Numbered from the stretch's first letter, positions 1-5,593 are shown. The stretch: DNA of 7,212 nucleotides from an uncultured Bacilli bacterium (GCA_934122215.1 CAKOWF010000047.1:1-7212); one strand, 5' to 3'. Notes: generated by a model not told the origin, from the sequence alone. Program-made: numbers and translations.

Positions 1-25
1 CAGCATATTGTTATGCTGCTTTTTT
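1..25. terminator. Terminator hairpin at the rpmE 3' end, cut by the window edge
   Basis: CAGCAT (1-6) and ATGCTG (13-18) form a perfect 6-bp stem around a 6-base loop, followed on the plus strand by a T-run at 20-25. On the minus strand the A-run and the left arm are the last rpmE codons (Lys-Lys-Ala-Ala-stop), so the gene ends inside the hairpin. The minus-strand U-tract would lie beyond the left edge and cannot be seen. The symmetry suggests a bidirectional terminator that would also stop a plus-strand gene arriving from the left, but such a gene is only inferred. Confidence 0.7.
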
Positions 26-223
26 ATCAAATCCATATTTACGATTGAATTTTTCAACTCTACCTGTTCTAGCTACTGCACCTTGTTCACCAGTGTAAAA
101 TGGATGACATTTATTACATGTTTCTAAATGTAATTCTGCTTTGTTTGATCTTACTGTAAAAGTATTTCCACAAGCACAAGTTACTTTAGTTTCTACATAG
201 TTTGGATGTATTCCTTTTTTCAT
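11..223 (-). CDS. rpmE: 50S ribosomal protein bL31, zinc-binding form
   Basis: Ribosomal protein bL31 of the large subunit, on the central protuberance and contributing to contacts between subunits. The 70-residue product begins MKKGIHPNY, the usual bL31 start. It carries the zinc-ribbon cysteines of the C+ form: C16 and C18 (CAC) and C36 and C39 (CNKC), followed by HPFYTG and a GRVEKFNRKYG tail. Reading the frame further upstream gives a 12-residue extension starting at 259. The start at 223 was chosen because a strong AAGGAG ribosome binding site lies just ahead of it, the homologous sequence begins there, and 259 has no such site. The gene is divergent from mscL and has its own promoter about 50 bases upstream. 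The GAVARTGRVEKF stretch differs somewhat from the commoner KFVDTAGRVEKF, which is ordinary variation. The identification is very secure. Confidence 0.97.
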   Translation of the reverse strand: MKKGIHPNYVETKVTCACGNTFTVRSNKAELHLETCNKCHPFYTGEQGAVARTGRVEKFNRKYGFDKKAA

Positions 224-275
224 AATAATTCTCCTTCCGCCATAACTTTTATAAGTCATAGAAATTTACTTGTAT

Positions 276-304
276 AGTATAACAATTTTTTTATGATTTT
301 GCAA
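276..304 (-). promoter_or_regulatory. Promoter of rpmE
   Basis: On the minus strand TTGCAA (304-299) is followed by exactly 17 bases and TATACT (281-276), a good sigma-A-type pair (4/6 and 5/6 matches to consensus). Transcription would start near 269, giving a leader of about 46 nt before the ATG at 223. TTGCAA is self-complementary, but on the plus strand no -10 lies at the right distance from it. Confidence 0.7.
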
Positions 305-332
305 GTGCTTACTATTATATTTTATGTTTTTT

Positions 333-341
333 TGTTATAAT
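333..341 (+). promoter_or_regulatory. Extended -10 promoter of mscL
   Basis: TGTTATAAT (333-341) is a perfect TATAAT with the TGn extension. No good -35 is present: the hexamer at 17-base spacing (313-318) is TATTAT. It is therefore probably an extended -10 promoter. Transcription would start near 348, so the mRNA leader would be only about 15 nt and begin at the ribosome binding site. Confidence 0.6.
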
Positions 342-362
342 ATTACCGAAAGGAATGGTTTT

Positions 363-767
363 ATGAAAAAATTTATTAAAAATTTTATAGCAGAATTTAA
401 AGAATTTATATCAAAGGGTAATGTAGTTGATTTAGCTGTTGGTGTTATTATTGGTGGTGCTTTCAGTAAAATTGTTTCTTCTTTAGTTAATGATATATTA
501 ATGCCTATTATAGGGACACTTCTAGGAGGATTAAACTTTACTTCACTTTCATTTAAAATTGGAAATGCAGTTATATCTTATGGAAATTTTATACAAAATG
601 TAGTTGACTTTTTAATAGTAGCATTCTGTATATTTATATTTGTTAAAATTATGAATAAATTACATAAAGAGAAAAAAGAAGATGTAAAAACACCTATTAA
701 AAATGATGAAGTTAAATTATTAGAAGAAATAAGAGATTTATTAAAAAAAGAAGCAAAGAAAAAATAA
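363..767 (+). CDS. mscL: Large-conductance mechanosensitive channel MscL
   Basis: MscL is a homopentameric inner-membrane channel gated by membrane tension; it opens a wide non-selective pore that releases solutes during hypo-osmotic shock. The 134-residue protein has the full family plan. An amphipathic N-terminal helix (about 1-18) is followed by TM1 (about 20-48) with the hallmark GNVVDLAVGVIIGGAF and a KIVSSLVNDILMP continuation. A short extracellular loop (about 50-72) leads to TM2 (about 75-100, with FIQNVVDFLIVAF). The charged cytoplasmic tail ends in the conserved LLEEIRDLLKK helix that forms the C-terminal bundle. The frame is open back to 324, but the start at 363 has a GAAAGGA ribosome binding site (348-354) and fits the family N terminus. 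The upstream part overlaps the promoter. It is the only plus-strand gene here, monocistronic, and shares a terminator with the convergent rpsF operon. Confidence 0.97.
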   Translation: MKKFIKNFIAEFKEFISKGNVVDLAVGVIIGGAFSKIVSSLVNDILMPIIGTLLGGLNFTSLSFKIGNAVISYGNFIQNVVDFLIVAFCIFIFVKIMNKLHKEKKEDVKTPIKNDEVKLLEEIRDLLKKEAKKK

Positions 768-791
768 TGGATTAATTAGTCCATTATTTTT
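760..791. terminator. Bidirectional terminator between mscL and rpsR
   Basis: A perfect 12-bp inverted repeat (760-771 with 780-791, loop 772-779, core AATGGA/TCCATT) lies between the convergent mscL and rpsF-ssb-rpsR transcripts. The mscL stop codon (765-767) is within the left arm and the rpsR stop codon begins one base beyond the right arm. T-rich tracts follow in both directions: TTTTTATTATTT on plus, and six Ts then CTTT on minus. The stem is AT-rich but long, as is common for terminators in low-GC genomes. Confidence 0.8.
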
Positions 792-792
792 A

Positions 793-1011
793 TTATTTAA
801 CGAATGGTAATATTGCCATAAAACGTGCTTTTTTTACTTCATTAGCAACATGTCTTTGATGTTCTGAACAAGTACCAGTTACTCTTCTAGGTAAAATTTT
901 TCCTTTATCAGCACTTACATATTTTTTAATAATTTCTGCATCTTTATAATCTACAGTTTTACCAGCACACATTTGACAAACTTTTTTCTTTTTTCTATAA
1001 AATTCAGCCAT
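793..1011 (-). CDS. rpsR: 30S ribosomal protein bS18, zinc-binding form
   Basis: bS18 sits on the platform of the small subunit and forms a heterodimer with bS6 on 16S rRNA. The 72-residue protein has the family core: VDYKD, then KGKILPRRVTGT, then a basic helix ending in ARFMAILPFV. It carries a CxxC (C12, C15) and a CxxH (C48, H51), the ligand set of the zinc-binding C+ form; the E. coli and B. subtilis proteins lack these. The start has an AAAGGAGGA ribosome binding site at ideal spacing. It is the third gene of rpsF-ssb-rpsR, 16 bases after ssb, and ends at the terminator shared with mscL. It is probably controlled with rpsF by the S6:S18 leader upstream. Function is certain; zinc binding is inferred from the four ligands. 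Confidence 0.97.
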   Translation of the reverse strand: MAEFYRKKKKVCQMCAGKTVDYKDAEIIKKYVSADKGKILPRRVTGTCSEHQRHVANEVKKARFMAILPFVK

Positions 1012-1027
1012 GTTTATTCCTCCTTTT

Positions 1028-1489
1028 CTAATCTAGGAAACTATCATCTATTGATACGCTATCTCCAAAATCAGCAAATGGATCATTATCTACGTTAACA
1101 TCATTCATTGGAATATCTTGATAATCATAAGGAGTTACTGATTGATTAGAATTTTGTCTACTTTGAGCTTGACTTTTTGATTCTAAGAATTGTACATTAT
1201 CAGCTACTACATCTAATGAATATCTTTTATTTCCATCTTTATCATCATAACTATTAGATTGTAATCTACCTTCTATTGAAACTAAACTACCTTTATCTAG
1301 AAAATTACAAACATTTTCAGCTTGTTTTCTCCATATAATTACATTTATAAAATCAGTTTCTCTTTGTCCTTGACTATTACTAAATGTACGATTAATAGCT
1401 ACTGAAAATCTAGCGTATGGAATATTTGATCCAGTATATCTTAATTCTGGTTTTGCAGTTAATCTTCCTATTAACATTACTCGGTTCAT
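1028..1489 (-). CDS. ssb: Single-stranded DNA-binding protein SSB
   Basis: SSB coats single-stranded DNA during replication, recombination and repair, and recruits partner proteins through its C-terminal tip. The 153-residue protein has an N-terminal OB fold (about 1-103) that begins MNRVMLIGRLTAKPELRYT and includes ARFSVAINR, TDFINVIIWRKQAENV and GSLVSIEGRLQ. A Gln/Asn/Ser-rich linker (about 104-134) and an acidic tail follow. The tail keeps a DPFADFG segment (136-142) but ends in IDDSFLD, not the DDDLPF tip usual in bacteria; see findings. The GAGGT ribosome binding site supports the start, 15 bases after the end of rpsF. Its place between rpsF and rpsR is the classic Firmicutes arrangement and identifies it as the main replicative SSB. 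Confidence 0.97.
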   Translation of the reverse strand: MNRVMLIGRLTAKPELRYTGSNIPYARFSVAINRTFSNSQGQRETDFINVIIWRKQAENVCNFLDKGSLVSIEGRLQSNSYDDKDGNKRYSLDVVADNVQFLESKSQAQSRQNSNQSVTPYDYQDIPMNDVNVDNDPFADFGDSVSIDDSFLD

Positions 1490-1504
1490 ATAAATACCTC
1501 ACTT

Positions 1505-1795
1505 CTATTTTTCAATTTTTGTAATTAAGTGACGAACTATATCATTACTAATTAAAGCTAAACGATCAAATTCATTGATTGCCTTGTCATCATTTGCTTC
1601 AATTTCATAAATATAATAGTAACCGCTTTTAAATTTTTTAATTTCATAAGCTAGTTCTCTTTGTCCCATATCTTTTTTGTCTATTATTTTAGCACCATTA
1701 TCAGTTAAGATTTTTCCAAAGTTTTCAATAACTTTTTTTATTTCATCTTCTCCTAATGTAGGTCTAACGATAAACATAATTTCATAGTTTTTCAT
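1505..1795 (-). CDS. rpsF: 30S ribosomal protein bS6
   Basis: bS6 binds bS18 and the platform of the small ribosomal subunit. The 96-residue protein has the family's ferredoxin-like pattern: MKNYEIMFIVRPTLGEDEI at the N terminus, DMGQRELAYEIKKFKSGYYYIYEIEA in the middle, and NDIVRHLITKIEK at the end. Length and every landmark are normal. An AAAGGAGGTG ribosome binding site stands just ahead of the ATG. This is the first gene of the rpsF-ssb-rpsR operon, with a strong promoter about 70 bases upstream. Its ribosome binding site is paired in a leader structure of the S6:S18 type (see the separate entry), so translation is probably repressed when the bS6:bS18 complex is in excess. Confidence 0.97.
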   Translation of the reverse strand: MKNYEIMFIVRPTLGEDEIKKVIENFGKILTDNGAKIIDKKDMGQRELAYEIKKFKSGYYYIYEIEANDDKAINEFDRLALISNDIVRHLITKIEK

Positions 1796-1855
1796 TTCTA
1801 CACCTCCTTTTGGTCATACCGGCTAATTACTTAGCAAGGAGTAAATTAATACTCG
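1796..1855 (-). promoter_or_regulatory. Structured rpsF leader, S6:S18-type autoregulatory element
   Basis: The RNA from the predicted start near 1855 to the rpsF ATG is about 60 nt. It contains CUCCUU (1841-1836) complementary to AAGGAG (1809-1804), which is the rpsF ribosome binding site. Inside this stem is a perfect 5-bp hairpin, GCUAA/UUAGC (1835-1831 with 1826-1822), closed by a GUAA tetraloop. A large one-sided bulge (1821-1810) follows, and CCG (1822-1820) sits at the junction. A ribosome-binding-site-sequestering stem with an asymmetric bulge and a CCG is the layout known for leaders bound by the S6:S18 complex. The structure is read by eye; binding is inferred from gene context. Confidence 0.72.
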
Positions 1856-1861
1856 TAAAAG

Positions 1862-1890
1862 ATTATAACAAAAAACTCTTTAATTGTAAA
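1862..1890 (-). promoter_or_regulatory. Promoter of the rpsF-ssb-rpsR operon
   Basis: TTTACA (1890-1885), a 17-base spacer and TATAAT (1867-1862) with an upstream TGT give an extended -10. This is the best promoter in the window: 5/6 at -35, 6/6 at -10, optimal spacing and TGn. Transcription would start near 1855. An AT-only 8-bp inverted repeat (1916-1909 with 1903-1896) lies just upstream, with no known role. Confidence 0.8.
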
Positions 1891-1915
1891 GCCTTTTTAT
1901 AATTTATGATTATAA

Positions 1916-1944
1916 ATTAAAAATATACTATTTCTAGTATATTT
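1916..1944 (-). terminator. Terminator of the BI-1 family gene
   Basis: A perfect 10-bp inverted repeat (1944-1935 with 1930-1921) closed by a GAAA tetraloop (1934-1931) is followed by TTAATTT, so the stem leads into a T-rich tract. The last two bases of the BI-1 stop codon are in the left arm. The stem is nearly all A:T, so efficiency is uncertain. It lies immediately upstream of the rpsF operon promoter and separates the two transcripts. Confidence 0.6.
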
Positions 1945-2578
1945 AATCTCTATTTTTACCAAATAATTCTAATAATCTTAGGAATATATTAATAAAATCT
2001 AGATATAATTCTAAAGCACCTATGATTGCTAGTTTATCTCCATCATAAATACTTTCTAATTGTTTAATTTTTTGCATATCATAAGCGACATATATCATAA
2101 ATACTATTAAACCTATAATACAAAGGACTAAATCAAAACTTTCACTTCCAATAAACATATTGATTAATGTACAAATTATTATTCCAAATAATAACATCAA
2201 CAATATTGTTCCTATTTTACTTAGATCTATATTAGTTGTTGCTCCTATTACTGCAAATACTCCAAATAATAAAGCACTTACTAAAAATACATATATAATT
2301 GATGTTAACTCATAAACAACAAATATTGATGAAAATGTTAATCCTGTCAAAAACGAATATAGTATAAATGATATTTTAGCTGTTGTTTCACTCATTTTAT
2401 GTAATCTAGCAGTTAAAAATATAACTGTCGCTAATTCGGCTATAATTAATATAAAATACATTCCACTACTAAATATAGAAACCAACATATTTTCATTTGT
2501 TGATACAAAAAATCCTGTTGCAAATGTTACTAATAAACCTATACACATCCACATAAATATTTTCGAATAATTTTTCAT
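1943..2578 (-). CDS. Bax inhibitor-1/YccA family membrane protein (YetJ-like)
   Basis: A 211-residue, very hydrophobic protein with about seven membrane segments (roughly 8-27, 34-57, 67-88, 94-113, 121-143, 147-165 and 183-205), matching the Bax inhibitor-1 (TMBIM) family. The diagnostic C-terminal parts are YVAYDMQKIK (164-172) and the GALELYLDFINIFLRLLELFG helix that ends the protein. D167 and D194 correspond to the di-aspartyl pair of B. subtilis YetJ, a pH-sensitive calcium leak channel, and R58 (ARLHKM) matches its conserved arginine. Length is close to that of YetJ. A calcium-leak role is inferred from these residues; the physiological role in bacteria is not settled. AAGGAG at good spacing supports the start. 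The gene lies 55 bases after ychF. I saw no convincing separate promoter, so cotranscription with ychF is possible. Confidence 0.9.
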   Translation of the reverse strand: MKNYSKIFMWMCIGLLVTFATGFFVSTNENMLVSIFSSGMYFILIIAELATVIFLTARLHKMSETTAKISFILYSFLTGLTFSSIFVVYELTSIIYVFLVSALLFGVFAVIGATTNIDLSKIGTILLMLLFGIIICTLINMFIGSESFDLVLCIIGLIVFMIYVAYDMQKIKQLESIYDGDKLAIIGALELYLDFINIFLRLLELFGKNRD

Positions 2579-2633
2579 TTTATCTCTCCTTACTATTTTT
2601 TATCAATATAATTATATTTTTTTATATAATTAC

Positions 2634-3734
2634 CTATACATTAAATCTAAAGTGGCATATATCGCCATCTTGCATAATATATTCTTTTCCTTCTAGTCGT
2701 AATCTTCCTGCTTCTTTTACTTTTAATTCAGTTCCATATTTTTCTAGATCATCATAACTCATTACCTCAGCTTTTATGAATCCTCTTTCAAAATCACTAT
2801 GAATTATACCAGCGCATTCTGGAGCTTTCATTCCTTTTTTAAATGTCCAAGCTCTACATTCATCTTCACCTGCTGTAAAGTAAGTAGCTAATCCTAAAAG
2901 ATCATATGTTGCTTTTATTAATTTATCTAATCCACTTTCTTTTATCCCTAAATCATTTAAAAATTCTATTTTATCTTCATCAGATAATTCAGCTAATTCA
3001 CTTTCAATTTTAGCAGATACAGTAATTACTTCTGCATTTTCACTCTTAGCATATTCTCTTACTTTATCTACATAAATATTCCCATCATTAACTAAATCTT
3101 CTTCTGATATATTAGCCATATATATTATTGGTTTAATAGTTAAAAAGTGAAAATTTTTAATTAACTTTAATTCTTCTTCTGTATATTCTAATCTTCTAAG
3201 TGGAATATTTTTTTCTAATGAATCTTTTATTTTTTCTAGTAATTCTACTTCTAATTTTGTTTCTTTATCTTTAGTCATCATAGCTTTTTTTCCAATTTTA
3301 TTAATTCTATTTTCTACAATTTCTAAATCAGCTAACATTAATTCAACATTTATTATTTCAATATCTCTTATTGGATCTACTCCACCTTCAACATGAATAA
3401 TGTTGCTATCGTCAAAACATCTAACCACTTCTACTATAGCATCTACTTCTCTAATGTGGCTTAAAAATTTATTTCCTAAGCCTTCACCACTTGATGCACC
3501 CTTAACAAGACCTGCAATATCAGTAAATTCATATGTTGTTGGTACTAAACTTTTAGGTAAATATAAATTTTCTAAAAATTCTAGTCTTTTATCTGGAACT
3601 GTAACTACTCCAACATTTGGATCTATTGTTGCAAAGGGATAATTTGCTGCTAAAATATTTTTCTTTGTAATTGCATTAAATAGTGTTGATTTACCGACAT
3701 TTGGTAAACCTACTATACCTGCTTGTAAACTCAT
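2634..3734 (-). CDS. ychF: Redox/ribosome-associated ATPase YchF (OBG-family)
   Basis: YchF (OLA1 family) is a P-loop NTPase that prefers ATP to GTP, associates with ribosomes and is linked to stress responses. The 366-residue protein is of full family length. The G1/Walker A is GLPNVGKST (9-17) and the G3 is DIAGLVKGAS (72-81), followed by GEGLGNKFLSHIREVDAI. The G4 position reads NISE (208-211), an NxxE in place of the GTPase NKxD, which is the known basis of its ATP preference. A helical coiled-coil-like insertion spans about 130-195. The C-terminal TGS domain (about 282-366) contains ECRAWTFKKGMKAPECAG and ends DGDICHFRFNV. The ribosome binding site is a modest GAAAGAG. An extended -10 promoter lies 23 bases upstream of the ATG. 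There is no strong terminator between it and the downstream BI-1 gene. Confidence 0.97.
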   Translation of the reverse strand: MSLQAGIVGLPNVGKSTLFNAITKKNILAANYPFATIDPNVGVVTVPDKRLEFLENLYLPKSLVPTTYEFTDIAGLVKGASSGEGLGNKFLSHIREVDAIVEVVRCFDDSNIIHVEGGVDPIRDIEIINVELMLADLEIVENRINKIGKKAMMTKDKETKLEVELLEKIKDSLEKNIPLRRLEYTEEELKLIKNFHFLTIKPIIYMANISEEDLVNDGNIYVDKVREYAKSENAEVITVSAKIESELAELSDEDKIEFLNDLGIKESGLDKLIKATYDLLGLATYFTAGEDECRAWTFKKGMKAPECAGIIHSDFERGFIKAEVMSYDDLEKYGTELKVKEAGRLRLEGKEYIMQDGDICHFRFNV

Positions 3735-3756
3735 AACATCATCTCTTTCGTAAAGT

Positions 3757-3765
3757 ATTATATCA
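3757..3765 (-). promoter_or_regulatory. Extended -10 promoter of ychF
   Basis: TGATATAAT (3765-3757) is a perfect TATAAT with the TGn extension. The sequence at -35 spacing (3785-3780, TTTTAA) matches consensus at only three positions. The predicted start near 3750 leaves a leader of about 16 nt that begins at the GAAAGAG ribosome binding site. Confidence 0.65.
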
Positions 3766-3797
3766 TTTTTTTTATAAATTTAAAAGTATTAGTTAAT

Positions 3798-3819
3798 TTT
3801 ATCATACAGAAATGATAAA
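3798..3819. repeat. Palindrome upstream of the ychF promoter
   Basis: TTTATCAT (3798-3805) and ATGATAAA (3812-3819) are perfect 8-base inverted repeats around a 6-base spacer, ACAGAA. The element lies 33 bases upstream of the ychF extended -10 and after the trxB terminator. It could be a regulator site or a stray hairpin; no T-tract follows directly on the minus strand, so it is unlikely to be a terminator. In DNA this AT-rich, chance is a real possibility. Confidence 0.4.
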
Positions 3820-3854
3820 TAGTATTAATTTCTAATTAAACTTATATGTAACAT

Positions 3855-3885
3855 TAAAAAATATACTTAAATAGTTAAGTATATT
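3855..3885 (-). terminator. Terminator of the lgt-trxB transcript
   Basis: On the minus strand an 11-bp perfect inverted repeat, AATATACTTAA/TTAAGTATATT (3885-3875 with 3870-3860), surrounds a 4-base loop. A run of six Ts includes the end of the right arm and continues past it. It lies about 28 bases after the trxB stop codon and before the ychF promoter, as expected for an intrinsic terminator. Confidence 0.75.
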
Positions 3886-3912
3886 CTTATATATAATTTA
3901 TGTAATAGATTT

Positions 3913-4794
3913 TTATTTAATATTACTTGCAGCTATAGCTCCTTCACTAGCAGCTGTTATTATTTGATATAAATCTTTTTTTATAATATCACCACAAGCA
4001 TAAATACCATCAATATTTGTTTTCATTTTATCATCTACAACTATGTATCCATTATCTAAATTTAAATTAACATTTTTAATAAAAGGTAATGTTGGTATTA
4101 AACCTATATATACAAATAAGCCATCTACTTTTAATGTTCTATCATTTAGTACAATACCATCTAAATATCCATTATTTTCTTTTAATTCTTTTATTTGTTC
4201 ATTATAGATTATTTGAATATTTTTTAAATTTTTTACTTCATTAATTAATTCATAATCAGCTCTTAATTTTTCACTTCTATTTATTATTGTTATACTGTTA
4301 CATATTTTTGATAAATATATTGCTGCTTCTAATGCACTATTTCCTCCGCCTAAAATTGCTACATCTTTGTTTTTGTAAAAAAATCCATCACAAGTAGCAC
4401 AATAACTGATTCCTTTTCCTAACAAAGTATTTTCATTATCTAATTCTAATTTTCTAGGTGTTCTTCCTGTTGCTATAATAATATTTTTTGTTAAATATAT
4501 ATTATTTTTTGTTATAACTTCTTTTATAGTATCATTTTTTATATCTAATACTTCTTCATATTTAATTTCAATATTTAAATTTTCTATTTGTTTTTTTAAA
4601 TTTTCTGAAAAAGTAAATCCATCAGTAGAAGTAATGGTTGGATAATTTTCTATTTCTGATGTATTTATTATTTGTCCACCAATTGCTTTTTTTTCTAACA
4701 TTAATATATTAAGTCCTGCTCTTTTTAAATATATTGCAGCAGTACATCCAGATATACCTGCTCCAATAATTATACAATCAAAATGTTGATTCAT
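3913..4794 (-). CDS. trxB: Thioredoxin-disulfide reductase
   Basis: A cytoplasmic FAD enzyme that passes electrons from NAD(P)H to thioredoxin. Numbered from this start (293 residues), the FAD-binding GAGISG is at 11-16, GGQIINTSEIENYP follows, ATGRTPR closes the first FAD part, and the redox-active CATC is at 132-135 (CATCDG). The nucleotide-binding GGGNSALEAA starts at 149, and the FAD-closing CGD...ITAASEGAIAA is at the C terminus. The usual HRRxxxR motif that grips the NADPH 2'-phosphate reads NRSEKLR (172-178), lacking the second arginine. Two in-frame ATGs exist, 4794 and 4812, and neither has a ribosome binding site. I chose 4794 because it gives a family-like N terminus (MNQHFDCIIIGAG) and a shorter overlap; 4812 would add six residues. 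The start lies inside lgt, suggesting translational coupling. The protein is slightly short but intact. Confidence 0.93.
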   Translation of the reverse strand: MNQHFDCIIIGAGISGCTAAIYLKRAGLNILMLEKKAIGGQIINTSEIENYPTITSTDGFTFSENLKKQIENLNIEIKYEEVLDIKNDTIKEVITKNNIYLTKNIIIATGRTPRKLELDNENTLLGKGISYCATCDGFFYKNKDVAILGGGNSALEAAIYLSKICNSITIINRSEKLRADYELINEVKNLKNIQIIYNEQIKELKENNGYLDGIVLNDRTLKVDGLFVYIGLIPTLPFIKNVNLNLDNGYIVVDDKMKTNIDGIYACGDIIKKDLYQIITAASEGAIAASNIK

Positions 4795-5593
4795 TTGTAT
4801 TTTTGATATCATTATATTTGTTAGAAAAAATTGAACCCTGACGTAATTTTATAAAATATATAACACCTACTATAATTATTATAATTGAAACTAATTGAGC
4901 AATTCTAATATTGCCTAACATTAAGCTATCCGTTCTTAAACCTTCTACTATAAATCTTTCAATACCATATAGTACTAAATATATACAACTTGTTTGACCT
5001 ATTTTTGTATATTTATTTCCTCTAATTATTAATAAAATTATAAATAATATAAAACACCATATAGATTCTATTAAGAATGTAGGAACATAATATGCACCAT
5101 TAATATGCATACCATTTATTATAAAATTGGGTAAATGCCAAGCTTTTAGTGCTTCTAAAGTAGTTACTGCTCCATGAGCCTCTCCATTAAAGAAATTACC
5201 CCATCTTCCTATTGCTTGACCTAAAGCTACACTTACTACTAAAATATCTAGCATTCTTTTCCAATCAACTTTATATTTTTTACAATAGATAATTAAAAAA
5301 ATAAATCCTGCTATTAATCCACCATGTATGGCAAGTCCACCTTCCCATATTTTAAAAATTGCTATAGGATTAACTGAATAATAATCTAGATTGAATATTA
5401 CATAATATAGTCTAGCGCCTATTATTGATATAGGTATCATATAGAAAAATAAATTAATCATAAAATCTTCACTGATTTTCCATTTTTTTGCTTCATTTAG
5501 TGCTAGAGTACCACCTAATAGAAATGCTATAAAAATCATTATCGTATACCAATATATTGTAATTGGTCCTAGTTCTACTAATATAGGATTCAT
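4778..5593 (-). CDS. lgt: Prolipoprotein diacylglyceryl transferase
   Basis: Lgt is a polytopic membrane enzyme that moves diacylglyceryl from phosphatidylglycerol to the lipobox cysteine of prolipoproteins, the first step of lipoprotein maturation. The 271-residue protein has about seven membrane helices. Essential residues line up with the E. coli enzyme: H90 in GGLAIHGG (H103), the Lgt signature GRWGNFFNGEAHG (R130, N133, E138 and G141, matching R143, N146, E151 and G154), and RFIVEGLR (R213 and E217, matching R239 and E243). The AGAAGG ribosome binding site supports the start at 5593. It follows uvrB by 60 bases, has an extended -10 promoter in that gap, and ends in TGA inside trxB. The polar, Asn/Lys-rich C-terminal tail (about 252-271) lies past the last helix. 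Confidence 0.96.
   Translation of the reverse strand: MNPILVELGPITIYWYTIMIFIAFLLGGTLALNEAKKWKISEDFMINLFFYMIPISIIGARLYYVIFNLDYYSVNPIAIFKIWEGGLAIHGGLIAGFIFLIIYCKKYKVDWKRMLDILVVSVALGQAIGRWGNFFNGEAHGAVTTLEALKAWHLPNFIINGMHINGAYYVPTFLIESIWCFILFIILLIIRGNKYTKIGQTSCIYLVLYGIERFIVEGLRTDSLMLGNIRIAQLVSIIIIIVGVIYFIKLRQGSIFSNKYNDIKNTNESTF

Noticed and set aside
299..304. TTGCAA palindrome as a -35 shared by rpmE and mscL
   Set aside because: It fits rpmE at 17 bases, but on the plus strand the mscL TATAAT is 31 bases away, so it cannot be the mscL -35.
1782..1817. Short ORF of 11 codons (MTKRRCRNEKL) in the rpsF leader overlapping the rpsF start
   Set aside because: Its ATG is inside the bulge of the S6:S18-type structure and has no ribosome binding site; most likely chance.
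2609..2633. Inverted repeat (about 9 bp, A:T only, loop of six As) between ychF and the BI-1 gene, with a TATAAT in one arm
   Set aside because: No T-tract follows it on the minus strand and no -35 matches the TATAAT, so neither a terminator nor a promoter can be supported.
3400..3642. Plus-strand 80-codon open frame inside ychF
   Set aside because: It lies fully opposite the G-domain coding part of ychF, has no family resemblance and no ribosome binding site; it is an antisense shadow.
3731..3742. ATG-ATG-TTA-TGA minicistron whose stop overlaps the ychF ATG
   Set aside because: The first ATG is too close to the GAAAGAG site to be served by it, and so short a run is expected by chance.
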